Source of the DNA: an uncultured Oscillospiraceae bacterium
GTDB lineage: Bacteria > Bacillota > Clostridia > Oscillospirales > Oscillospiraceae
Direction: 5' to 3'
DNA: 14,175 nt
Assembly (NCBI GenBank): GCA_934655935.1
Contig: CAKUHJ010000039.1
Coordinates: 1-14,175, forward strand
Part shown: one piece after another, positions 8,187 to 14,175 of the stretch
How positions within the stretch are numbered: position 1 is the first letter of the stretch
Layout of the letters: each line of letters begins with the position of its first letter
Translations under genes and position numbers: made by a program
Notes under the pieces: model-generated
What the model saw: the letters and a program-made list of their open reading frames with translations, nothing else
Told to the model about the DNA's origin: nothing
Database searches by the model: none

Positions 8187-9182
8187 TCAGCGCTTCTCTT
8201 CCTCGTAAAACAGCGACAGGACCGTTTTTTGCAGGGCCTCGTCGTCCACATAGAATTCCGCAAAGCCGTCCTGAAGCTTCGCCTCGCCCGCAGGCGGCGG
8301 CAGAATCTCCAGCGTACACTGCTGCGCGCGCTCCATCAGCCGCTCCAGCTGCTGCGCCGTACAGTCCGAGCGCAGGCGCTCGCCCAGCGCAACAAGCGCG
8401 TCGGCCTCCGTATCCGCGTCCTGCGGCCTTTCCTGCCAGGCCTGCCAGAGCGCGCGCACGAAGCGCTCCTGCCGCGCCATACGGCTCTGGTTCGTCCCGT
8501 CGGAGACCGAGCGGCGCGCGCGCACATACAAAAGCGCCAGCTCCCCGCGCAGCACAACCGTTTGCCCCTGCTGCAGCTGCGGGTCCACCGAGGTCATGTC
8601 CTCCTCAATTTCAACCGGGACGCCCCCGGCCAGATCCGCCAGAATCGGCACCGCGTCCATGTTGAGCGCCGCGTAGTGGTCAATGTGCTGCCCGAAGAGC
8701 AGGTTTTCCACCGCGCGGAGGGTATTTTTGCAGCTGTCGTCCCCGCCGCTGCCATAGGTGTGCGCAAGGCAGAGCTGCTCCACCCGGCTCATGGAGGGCT
8801 GGCCGTCGACGTCCAGCTTCCAGACCGTGGTCATCGTGTCGCGGTTCAGCGGGAGCACCGTGCAGGTGTCGGCCTGCTTGTCCAGCACCACCAGCATCAG
8901 AAAATCGTTCTGCTGCTTGTTGAGATATTCCTCATAGGCCTCGTAGTCCGAATTCTTGTCGAGCCCCACCACGAGGATGCTTTCTATGCCGCTGCGCGGA
9001 CGGTAGGCCTTGCCCGCATAGTACAGGACCTCCCCCGCGCTCTGCGCCGTCTGCCCGTCCGCCGCACTCTGCGCCGGGCGCGGCTGCAGAAGTCTCACCG
9101 CCAGCAGCACGAGCGCGAATAACAGCGCCGTCAGCCCGCAGGCCAGAATTCCGCGCAGCGTCCTCTTGCCGATTCTGAACAT
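8187..9182 (-). CDS. LytR-CpsA-Psr (LCP) family protein
   Basis: LCP enzymes sit in the membrane facing outward and transfer undecaprenyl-linked glycopolymers to peptidoglycan (or, in some actinobacteria and others, to proteins). The 331-residue protein has a short cytosolic N-terminus, one membrane helix (about 12-30) and an LCP domain. Recognisable motifs are ILVVGLD (69-75), NDFLM with Asp93, LPLNRDT with Arg114/Asp115, and YVRARRSVSDGTNQSRMARQ with Arg221, 223, 224 and the second arginine cluster. No accessory C-terminal domain is seen. In this operon it would attach the finished EPS to the wall. Ribosome binding is weaker than for its neighbours: AAGGAAGG overlaps the end of the preceding gene about 13 nt before ATG 9182. 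Confidence 0.9.
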   Translation of the reverse strand: MFRIGKRTLRGILACGLTALLFALVLLAVRLLQPRPAQSAADGQTAQSAGEVLYYAGKAYRPRSGIESILVVGLDKNSDYEAYEEYLNKQQNDFLMLVVLDKQADTCTVLPLNRDTMTTVWKLDVDGQPSMSRVEQLCLAHTYGSGGDDSCKNTLRAVENLLFGQHIDHYAALNMDAVPILADLAGGVPVEIEEDMTSVDPQLQQGQTVVLRGELALLYVRARRSVSDGTNQSRMARQERFVRALWQAWQERPQDADTEADALVALGERLRSDCTAQQLERLMERAQQCTLEILPPPAGEAKLQDGFAEFYVDDEALQKTVLSLFYEEEKR

Positions 9183-9191
9183 CCGGGGCTT

Positions 9192-9872
9192 TTAGCCTTC
9201 CTTCCGGCGCAGCGCCGCAAACGCGAGCCCCGCAGCAAACACAACCGCCAGCGCGGCCGGCAGCGCCGTCAGAAGCGGGCGGCCGGTCTTCGGCGAGGTG
9301 GGCACAGACCCATCCTGCCCATCCTGCGCGGCGCCCGCGCGCGGCGTGCTGACCGCAAAGATCACGTAGCCCAGGTTATAGAACGTGATGTCCACGGTTC
9401 CGTCGGCGTTGAAGTGCAGCCTGGAGCCTGTAATCTCCTCCCAGCTGCCGTCCGGCAGGCTGTGCAGGACATGCAGCGTCTCGCCGTCCTTGAGCTCCGT
9501 CAGGAAGCGGATGGTGACGCTTCCGCCGTCCTCCAGGCAGGGATACAGGGACTCGGCAAGCTCGAGCTCGAAAATCTTCGTGACCGTCAGCTGCGTGTCG
9601 TCGCCAAGGCGTGTCTGAAGGTCCTTCACCTTGTCCGAAAGGCCGGACGGCTCCTCCTTCAGCTCTGCAAAATACACGTCCTTTTCATTCACCAGCTCCA
9701 GGAATTTCCCGTCCCGGTCGGAGGTCCAGCCGACATAATCGCCGGGCGCGACGATCCCGTTGATCGGCACCAGGCGCTGCTCGGAGCTGCTGGGAATCTC
9801 CGCGCCGTACACCGCCGCGCAGCAGCCCAGCACCAGCGCCAGCGCCAGAATCATGCATGCAGCTCTTTTCAT
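9192..9872 (-). CDS. Small surface protein with SPKTG sorting signal, likely sortase substrate
   Basis: This secreted protein of 226 residues has an N-terminal signal (MKRA plus hydrophobic core), a mature region of about 170 residues, then SPKTG at 193-197, a hydrophobic segment (199-220) and the tail RRKEG, i.e. a complete cell-wall sorting signal. SPKTG fits the (S/P)PxTG motif known for Clostridioides difficile sortase B. The signal could be cut by signal peptidase I after VYGA (residue 24), but VLGC at 14-17 is also a possible lipobox. The mature part has a beta-rich stretch (about 115-175) resembling wall-proximal domains of Firmicutes surface proteins; the ligand or role is unknown. 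The ribosome site GGGAGG, 8 nt before ATG 9872, is strong. Only 14 nt separate the gene from the sortase and 9 nt from the LCP gene. Confidence 0.85.
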   Translation of the reverse strand: MKRAACMILALALVLGCCAAVYGAEIPSSSEQRLVPINGIVAPGDYVGWTSDRDGKFLELVNEKDVYFAELKEEPSGLSDKVKDLQTRLGDDTQLTVTKIFELELAESLYPCLEDGGSVTIRFLTELKDGETLHVLHSLPDGSWEEITGSRLHFNADGTVDITFYNLGYVIFAVSTPRAGAAQDGQDGSVPTSPKTGRPLLTALPAALAVVFAAGLAFAALRRKEG

Positions 9873-9886
9873 TCTTATTTCCTCCC

Positions 9887-10696
9887 TTATTCCAGTGTCT
9901 GTATCAGCTTTGCAAGCACCAAAAAGCGTTTTGAATAGTCCCCGCCATAGCAGGTGGACAAAATTACAATCCGGTCGTCCGGACTCACCGAGGCCCCCTC
10001 GGCAATCACCGCGTCCAGCGCACGGCTGTGCAGCGCCTCGTCAAAGAAGGCGGCAAACTGCGCCGCGTCCGTAAAATCGCAGCTGTAGAGAATATGTCGG
10101 TCGTCAAAGGGCACGGCGGCGAAGATTTCATAGTGCAGCTCGCGCGACCTCTGGTACAGGACCAGCTCGCTGAGCGCCTGCAGGCCTTCAGGCGAGGAAT
10201 AGGTCGACTGGAGGCTGCTGAACATCGTGCCGTCGTACATCTGGTGGCCGTAAATCAGGGTCACAGGGTCGTCCAGCGTCGCCGTATTGTACGTGGACTC
10301 GGTATAAATCGCGCCAGCCGCGGAAATATTCCCGTCGACGTCGTGCTTCAGATAGTAGCTGTCTTCCCCCGCCCGCTGAACCAGGGGCTCGCTGATCTGC
10401 GTGCCCGGAATATCCAGCCAGGCGTAGATATCGGCGTTCTGCCGCTGCAGGGCCTCAAAGTCAATCGGGCTGCGGTAGGGCGCCTTCTGAATCCGCGGCA
10501 GCGGCTCCAGCTCCTCCGGCTCCTGCAGGGCGGTTTGCCCGGCTTGCCTGGAATCGGACGCCTGCGGCGTCTGATCGGCGGCGGCCTCGCGCAGGGCCTG
10601 CGCGGTCCTTTCCGCGGCGGTCTGCGGCTTCTGCCCGCAAGCGCCAAGCAGCACGCAGCCGAGCAGCGCCAGACTCAGGCACAGCCATTTACGCAT
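9887..10696 (-). CDS. Class B sortase with a lipoprotein signal peptide
   Basis: This 269-residue transpeptidase would cleave a sorting motif and join the protein to the cell wall. The catalytic residues are present: His151 (YGHQM), Cys249 (LSTCYGG) and Arg257 (SKRF). Class B traits are YAWLDIPGT, the YLKHD...G motif and an LSTC active site. The N-terminus is a lipoprotein signal: RK, a hydrophobic stretch, then lipobox LLGAC with Cys20, followed by a linker of about 50 residues rich in Ala, Gln, Glu and Pro. Sortases usually have an uncleaved membrane helix, so lipid anchoring is unusual. ATG 10696 is chosen over the longer frame (10753) because it gives the signal peptide, has AGGAAGGA about 10 nt upstream and overlaps the phosphatase stop by 8 bp. 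The next gene encodes a protein with an SPKTG motif, its probable substrate. Confidence 0.9.
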   Translation of the reverse strand: MRKWLCLSLALLGCVLLGACGQKPQTAAERTAQALREAAADQTPQASDSRQAGQTALQEPEELEPLPRIQKAPYRSPIDFEALQRQNADIYAWLDIPGTQISEPLVQRAGEDSYYLKHDVDGNISAAGAIYTESTYNTATLDDPVTLIYGHQMYDGTMFSSLQSTYSSPEGLQALSELVLYQRSRELHYEIFAAVPFDDRHILYSCDFTDAAQFAAFFDEALHSRALDAVIAEGASVSPDDRIVILSTCYGGDYSKRFLVLAKLIQTLE

Positions 10697-11396
10697 CGGG
10701 CACACATCCTTCCTGCCAGAGCGCCTCCTCCGCGTGGAAAAACTCCGCGGCAAAGGCCGGCCCGAAGCACTTTTCCAGCTTCGCCGCAGCCTCGCCCATG
10801 CGGGGCGGCCGGATGTTCAGATTGTGGCAGTCCGAGGCCAGAAAGCGGACCGTCCCCTGCCGCAGCATGCGGCCGGCGCGGCTGGCGCTGCCCAGGCGCA
10901 GAAGTGAGGAGGCGTTGACCTGCATCTGAACCCCGCGCTCGGCGAGCCACGGCCATATACTCCTGCCCTGAAGGGAAAAGTAGCGCTCTACATGCGCAAG
11001 CACAACGGTAAAGCCGCGCTCGGCAATCTCCAGGGTCTCAGACAGCACGCGCTCCGGCCACGGCTCAAACGGAAGTTCAAGCAGCAGCAGCCTGCTTCCG
11101 CCGATACAGAAGCTTGAAAGCTGCTGCATCTGGCTGACGCCCCGGTAGTAGGCAAGCTCCGCGCCAAGTACGATACGCGGAAGCTCCGGCGTAAGCGCCG
11201 GCAAAAGCCGCTGCCAGGCCTCCTCCCGCCGGGTAAAAAAGCCGTCCGGCGTGTCGGTATCGGCGTAAAAGTGCGGCGTCGCCGCGACAAGCGAAACCTG
11301 CTGCCGCGCCAAAAGGCGGAGCAGCGCAAGGCTTTCTTCCACGCTGCCGCTCCCGTCGTCGACGGACGGCAGAATGTGTGTGTGCAGGTCAATCAT
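10689..11396 (-). CDS. CpsB/YwqE-type protein-tyrosine phosphatase (PHP fold)
   Basis: This manganese-dependent phosphatase dephosphorylates the BY-kinase and so resets the synthesis cycle. The 235-residue protein has the full PHP metal-ligand pattern: HTHILPSVDDG at the N-terminus (His5, His7, Asp13/14), TPHF (His42), GAEL (Glu80), LAHVERY (His135) and ASDCHN (Asp189, His191). Length is normal for the family. ATG 11396 overlaps the kinase stop in ATGA, and the gene's own TAA lies inside the first codons of the sortase (ATGCGTAA), so translation of kinase, phosphatase and sortase is probably coupled. Confidence 0.93.
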   Translation of the reverse strand: MIDLHTHILPSVDDGSGSVEESLALLRLLARQQVSLVAATPHFYADTDTPDGFFTRREEAWQRLLPALTPELPRIVLGAELAYYRGVSQMQQLSSFCIGGSRLLLLELPFEPWPERVLSETLEIAERGFTVVLAHVERYFSLQGRSIWPWLAERGVQMQVNASSLLRLGSASRAGRMLRQGTVRFLASDCHNLNIRPPRMGEAAAKLEKCFGPAFAAEFFHAEEALWQEGCVPDA

Positions 11397-12226
11397 GCTT
11401 TCTCAGCCTTCTGTGCCTCCGGCGCGGGCTTCGCCCGCCGCCGGCGCTGCTCTTCCTCCCGGCGTCGCTTCTCCGCGGCAGCATAATAGCCGTAATCATA
11501 GCGGTATGCATACTTGCTGCCGTATTTTTTGCCATAGCGCTTGCCGCCGGTCTCCGCCGTGTCGTCAAAGGTCATGACAAAGCCCAGGAGCTTGACCTGC
11601 GTGAACTCCAGCTGGCGCATGGTGATATCCAGCGCGCGCCGGTCCGTATAATTTTTCCGCACCACGACAATGACGCCGCTCAGCAGCGGAGAAATTGTCA
11701 GCGTGTCGGAAACCACCGTAACGGGCGGCAGGTCGCATAGAATATAGTCAAAGTGCGCGCGGAAGCCGTCCAGCAGCGTCCGCATCCGCTCAGAGCCCAG
11801 AAGCTCCGACGGGTTCGGCGGCAGATCGCCGGCCGTCAGCACGAACAGGTTTTCATGAATGCCGGATTTCTGCAGCGCATCCGTCTGCAGGGCCGAGCCG
11901 ACCAGCAGGTTTGAAAGCCCCGGCGTTTTGGAAATCGGCAGGGACTTGTGCATAACCGGCAGGCGCATGTCCATCTCGATCAGCAGAACCCGTTTATCGG
12001 CTTCGGCAATGGAATAGGCCAGATTGACCGCTGTGGTCGACTTTCCCTCGCCCTGCACGGAGCTGGTGATGCCGAATACGCGGCAGTTCTCCTCGTCCGG
12101 GAGGCTGAACATCACGTTCGTCCGGAGCAGCTTATACGCCTCGGCCGCCGAAAAGCTGAGCTTGCTGCCGATCATGGTGCGGCGGATTCTGGAGTCCTCC
12201 GCGCTGCTGTGTACCATCTTACTCAA
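11393..12226 (-). CDS. Bacterial tyrosine kinase (BY-kinase) of EPS synthesis
   Basis: This cytosolic tyrosine autokinase (CpsD/CapB/YwqD type) works with the preceding Wzz-like protein; its cycle of autophosphorylation controls polymerisation and export. The 277 residues show Walker A (SSVQGEGKST, 55-64), Walker A' (LLIEMDMRLP, 81-90) and Walker B (ILCDLPP, 162-168). A tyrosine cluster at 231-248 holds eight tyrosines (231, 235, 239, 241, 243, 245, 247, 248), the expected autophosphorylation site. Unusually, a tail of about 25 residues rich in Arg, Glu, Lys and Ala follows the cluster. The start is read as TTG at 12226 because AGGAG sits 8 nt upstream; the first ATG, at 12217, would be 17 nt from it. 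The gene overlaps its neighbours by 4 bp on both sides (TTGA, ATGA). Confidence 0.93.
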   Translation of the reverse strand: MSKMVHSSAEDSRIRRTMIGSKLSFSAAEAYKLLRTNVMFSLPDEENCRVFGITSSVQGEGKSTTAVNLAYSIAEADKRVLLIEMDMRLPVMHKSLPISKTPGLSNLLVGSALQTDALQKSGIHENLFVLTAGDLPPNPSELLGSERMRTLLDGFRAHFDYILCDLPPVTVVSDTLTISPLLSGVIVVVRKNYTDRRALDITMRQLEFTQVKLLGFVMTFDDTAETGGKRYGKKYGSKYAYRYDYGYYAAAEKRRREEEQRRRRAKPAPEAQKAEKA

Positions 12227-12981
12227 GTCGTTTTCTCCTTTTTCGGCGTCTCATAGCCGCTGCGGTAGGCCGCCGCGCCGGGCGCGGCCAGATCCGGAAT
12301 CACGGCCAGAATCGGCTGCTCGTAGCGCTGGGCAAGGTCCTCCTCGCCGTGCAGCTTTTCATCAAAGATTTCGCGCAGGCAGATGATCGCCGCGATCAGC
12401 ACCAGCCCCAGAAGCATCCCGAGCGCGGTGTTGCGCGTGTAGCTCGGCGAGGCAATCTCGGAGGGCACGATGGCATAGTCGACAATCTTGACCGAGCTTC
12501 CGTCGACAATCTCCGCAATCCGGTCCGGCAGGATATCCGCAATCGCGTTTGCGATGCGCTCGGCCTCCTGCGGGTCGGCGGAGGTCACGTCGATGGAAAA
12601 GACCTCCGTGGAATTGACGGCCCCGGCCTCTACCATCTTGCTCAGCTGCCGGTAGGTATAGGGGACGCCGGTGCGGGAAATGACCTCGTTGAGCGTGCCC
12701 CGTGTCTTCAGAATCACCGTGTAGGTATCGACCAGGCTCTGCGAGGCCGCAAGGTCGCCCGCGGAAATGCTGACCTTCGTGCTGCCGACGCTGATGGCGC
12801 TGTTGTTGACATACATCATCGCCGTTGCCTTATAAAGCGGCGTAACCAGGAAGAAGGTGTAGCTGAAGGCCAGCGCACCGCACAGCAGCGTGACCAGCAT
12901 GATCAGCCAGAACCGTTTCCACAGCGCCCGCGCCAGGCGCAGAAGATCAATTTCATAATAATCCGTTTTGTTTCTGTTCAT
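12223..12981 (-). CDS. Wzz-family chain-length determinant / BY-kinase modulator
   Basis: This 252-residue membrane protein belongs to the polysaccharide copolymerase family (CpsC/CapA/YwqC type). It sets polymer length and, in Gram-positives, activates the separately encoded tyrosine kinase. There are two membrane segments, about residues 24-46 and 185-203, enclosing an extracellular domain. Before the second segment is a proline-containing stretch (VPSEIASPS) as expected for Wzz proteins. A cytosolic tail of about 50 residues follows and would contact the kinase. The start at ATG 12981 is chosen because AGGAG lies about 6 nt upstream; the longer reading frame up to 13116 runs into the promoter. 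It is the first gene of the operon, and its TGA overlaps the kinase start (TTGA). Confidence 0.9.
   Translation of the reverse strand: MNRNKTDYYEIDLLRLARALWKRFWLIMLVTLLCGALAFSYTFFLVTPLYKATAMMYVNNSAISVGSTKVSISAGDLAASQSLVDTYTVILKTRGTLNEVISRTGVPYTYRQLSKMVEAGAVNSTEVFSIDVTSADPQEAERIANAIADILPDRIAEIVDGSSVKIVDYAIVPSEIASPSYTRNTALGMLLGLVLIAAIICLREIFDEKLHGEEDLAQRYEQPILAVIPDLAAPGAAAYRSGYETPKKEKTT
12235..12239 (-). promoter_or_regulatory. Ribosome binding site favouring a TTG start for the kinase
   Basis: AGGAG (minus strand, preceded by A-rich sequence) lies 8 nt before TTG 12226-12224 but 17 nt before the in-frame ATG at 12217. The spacing favours the TTG, which also overlaps the stop of the preceding gene. 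Confidence 0.55.
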
Positions 12982-13087
12982 GTACGACTCCTGTTTTGCC
13001 GCGTTCCATGCCGCAGGATCGGCCGCGCCCATAGCGTGCGGCGGTCTGACAGCCATTTCCGGCCCGGTCGGACCAAATATCGTATAT

Positions 13088-13116
13088 AGTATAATCTCTG
13101 CGGCGGCAATAATCAA
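13088..13116 (-). promoter_or_regulatory. Likely sigma-A promoter of the EPS operon
   Basis: On the minus strand there is a -35 box TTGATT (13116-13111), a spacer of exactly 17 nt, and a -10 box TATACT (13093-13088). Both differ from consensus at only one or two positions. Transcription would start near 13081, giving a leader of about 100 nt before the ATG at 12981. A/T tracts at 13141-13185 lie roughly at -60 to -105 and could bend the DNA or help polymerase binding. No operator sequence was recognised next to it. Confidence 0.7.
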
Positions 13117-13187
13117 GAGTGCAAAGTATAACTGAACAGCTTTTTTCCAAAAAACAGGAGAAGTAATTTTTTTCGTCAGATTTTTAA

Positions 13188-13219
13188 GGCGCGCAAGCGC
13201 CCCGGGCCGCGCGGGCCCG
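13188..13219 (-). repeat. Two adjacent GC-rich hairpins
   Basis: A 6-bp stem (13203-13208 with 13214-13219, 5-nt loop) lies next to a 5-bp stem (13188-13192 with 13197-13201, 4-nt loop). On the minus strand they are followed by TTAAAAATC rather than a U-tract, so this is not a convincing intrinsic terminator. It could be a weak terminator or attenuator between the ABC gene and the operon, or simply GC-rich spacer. Confidence 0.35.
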
Positions 13220-13238
13220 CCCTTCCCCTCTCGGAGGA

Positions 13239-13263
13239 ATTATAACGCGTTCACCCATGAACG
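13239..13263 (-). promoter_or_regulatory. Possible second promoter -10 box with overlapping inverted repeat
   Basis: A perfect TATAAT (13244-13239, minus strand) lies just downstream of a perfect inverted repeat, CGTTCA-TGGG-TGAACG (13263-13248). The best -35 candidate is poor: TTGCGT at a long spacing of 19 nt. The repeat would sit in the spacer, a usual place for a repressor or activator site. The -10 match and the repeat are seen directly; promoter and operator roles are inferred. Confidence 0.3.
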
Positions 13264-13314
13264 ACGCAAGAGGCTTCGTGTGAAAAAAACGAAAATTTTG
13301 GCATAACGGGGCGC

Positions 13315-14175
13315 TCAGCCCTGCGCCGGCTCCGTCAGGACCCTGCCCGCCTGCACATGCAGGTGCTTCTGCGCCAGCGCAAGGGCCGCAGGCCGGTGCG
13401 TCACGGCGATGCAGGTCCTGCCCGGAAGCGCGCGCAGGCGCGCAAGCACCTCGCGCTCGGTATCCGCGTCCAGCGCGCTTGTCGCCTCGTCCAGCAGCAG
13501 CACGCCCGCGCCGCTTAATACCGCGCGCGCAATCGCCACGCGCTGCGCCTGCCCCTCGGACAGGCCCGCGGCGTTTTCGCCGAGCGGCGTATCGAGCCCC
13601 TGCGGCAGCTCCGGCAAAAACGCGTCCATGCAGCTGGCCGTGACCGCCTGCGCAAGCTCCGCCTGTGTCGCGCCGGGCCGTACAAGCGTCAGATTCTCCC
13701 GCAGGGTTCCGCTGAAGAGCAGATTCCCCTGCGGCACATAGGAAAACAGGGGGCGCGTCCCGGGCCCCAGCGGAATTTCGCCCCGGTCCGTCCGGAGCGT
13801 CAGCGCGCCGCCGTCCGGGCGGCAGACCCCGAGCAGAAGCCGGAAAAGCGTGCTCTTGCCCGCGCCCGATTCGCCGGTGATTACGGTAAAGCAGCCCTTC
13901 GGAATGGAAAAATCCGCGTCCTGCAGGACCCTCTCGCGGTCATAGGTAAAGCTCAGCCCCCGTGCGTCGATGCTCATGAGCGCATCGTAGACCGCCGGCG
14001 CGTCGATGCGCTGGAGGGGCGGCTCCTCTGGAAGCGCGTCCAGCTCCATCAGCCGCTCGCACGAGCCCAGCATCGCAATCAGCTGCGGCATCACACCCGA
14101 CAGATTCACAAACGGCCCCTGCAGCTGGCTGACCAGCGCGGTCATTGCGCTGAGGTCTCCAAAGCTCATCCGCCC
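13315..14175 (-). CDS. ABC exporter, C-terminal part with ATPase domain (5' end off window)
   Basis: This is the C-terminal part of a fused membrane/ATPase ABC exporter; 286 residues are visible and the frame is open to the right edge, so the start lies outside. The first ~40 visible residues look like the end of the transmembrane domain and its linker. The nucleotide-binding domain follows with Walker A (GESGAGKST, about residue 101), the Q-loop (YVPQGNLLF), the ABC signature (GLSEGQAQR), Walker B (VLLLDEATSALD) and the switch histidine (AVTHRP), so the ATPase should be competent. It lies on the same strand as the EPS operon but is separated from it by 333 bp containing a promoter, so it is probably a separate unit. 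The substrate cannot be inferred; nothing visible ties it to polysaccharide export. It ends at TGA (13315-13317). Confidence 0.9.
   Translation of the reverse strand, partial: GRMSFGDLSAMTALVSQLQGPFVNLSGVMPQLIAMLGSCERLMELDALPEEPPLQRIDAPAVYDALMSIDARGLSFTYDRERVLQDADFSIPKGCFTVITGESGAGKSTLFRLLLGVCRPDGGALTLRTDRGEIPLGPGTRPLFSYVPQGNLLFSGTLRENLTLVRPGATQAELAQAVTASCMDAFLPELPQGLDTPLGENAAGLSEGQAQRVAIARAVLSGAGVLLLDEATSALDADTEREVLARLRALPGRTCIAVTHRPAALALAQKHLHVQAGRVLTEPAQG

Larger units (their letters stand above)
12982..13314 (-). promoter_or_regulatory. Gene-free regulatory region upstream of the EPS operon
   Basis: This is the only stretch over 300 bp without a gene. In minus-strand order it holds a T7 run just after the ABC gene without a strong stem, a perfect 6-bp inverted repeat (13248-13263), a TATAAT box (13239-13244), GC-rich hairpins (13188-13219), A/T tracts (13141-13185), a well-formed promoter (13088-13116), and a leader of about 100 nt ending in the AGGAG of the first operon gene. 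An in-frame ATG at 13114-13116 would extend the first gene upstream, but it overlaps the -35 box, so this stretch is better read as non-coding. Confidence 0.7.

Noticed and set aside
7520..9122. Long plus-strand open frames of 381 and 355 codons
   Set aside because: They lie opposite the phosphotransferase and LCP genes, have low-complexity Arg/Ala/Pro/Gln-rich translations and overlap each other; they are typical GC-rich antisense shadows.
12982..13116. 45-residue N-terminal extension of the Wzz-like protein
   Set aside because: The ATG at 13116 overlaps the promoter -35 box. A good ribosome site directly precedes ATG 12981, where the family's usual N-terminus begins.
13285..13310. T7 run after the ABC gene as an intrinsic terminator
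   Set aside because: The sequence before it forms only a weak A/T-rich stem, so it is not convincing as a terminator.
1..14175. tRNA, rRNA, CRISPR arrays, insertion sequences
   Set aside because: No direct-repeat array, transposase-like protein, or recognisable tRNA/rRNA sequence was seen on either strand; almost all of the window is protein-coding on the minus strand.

Overview
The window holds most of an exopolysaccharide/capsule (EPS/CPS) biosynthesis operon, with every gene on the minus strand, so transcription runs from right to left. A Wzz-like copolymerase is encoded separately from its BY-kinase. Together with a PHP-type CpsB phosphatase, a class B sortase, an SPKTG wall-anchored protein and an LCP protein, this points to a Gram-positive host. 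The high GC of the conserved head suggests a Clostridia member such as an Oscillospiraceae-type gut anaerobe. The exact taxon cannot be read from the sequence.

Layout by region, in order of transcription: (1) 13315-14175, the 3' part of an ABC exporter gene, probably a separate unit. (2) 12982-13314, a 333-bp gene-free regulatory stretch with a good sigma-A-type promoter, a possible second promoter, an inverted repeat and GC-rich hairpins. (3) 8187-12981, the regulatory and wall-attachment head: Wzz-type chain-length protein, tyrosine autokinase, tyrosine phosphatase, lipoprotein class B sortase, a small SPKTG protein, and an LCP ligase. (4) 7424-8143, the initiating phosphoglycosyl transferase. 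(5) 1-7377, the serotype-specific part: GT2, GT-B, GT-A, GT4, the Wzy-type polymerase, GT4, and a GT2 cut by the window edge. Genes overlap or are separated by at most about 46 bp, so the whole set reads as one operon.

Inferred pathway: the phosphoglycosyl transferase loads the first sugar on undecaprenyl phosphate. Up to six glycosyltransferases extend the unit. A flippase, not seen here and presumably beyond the left edge, would export it. Wzy polymerises it under control of the Wzz/kinase/phosphatase module. The LCP protein would transfer the polymer to the wall.

The unusual part is the insert between phosphatase and LCP: a sortase that carries a lipoprotein signal, followed immediately by its likely dedicated substrate with an SPKTG motif. 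Base composition is mosaic. Sampled 60-base lines give about 65-68% GC in the head, about 50% in the glycosyltransferase part and about 35% in the polymerase gene, which suggests that the variable part was assembled by horizontal exchange.
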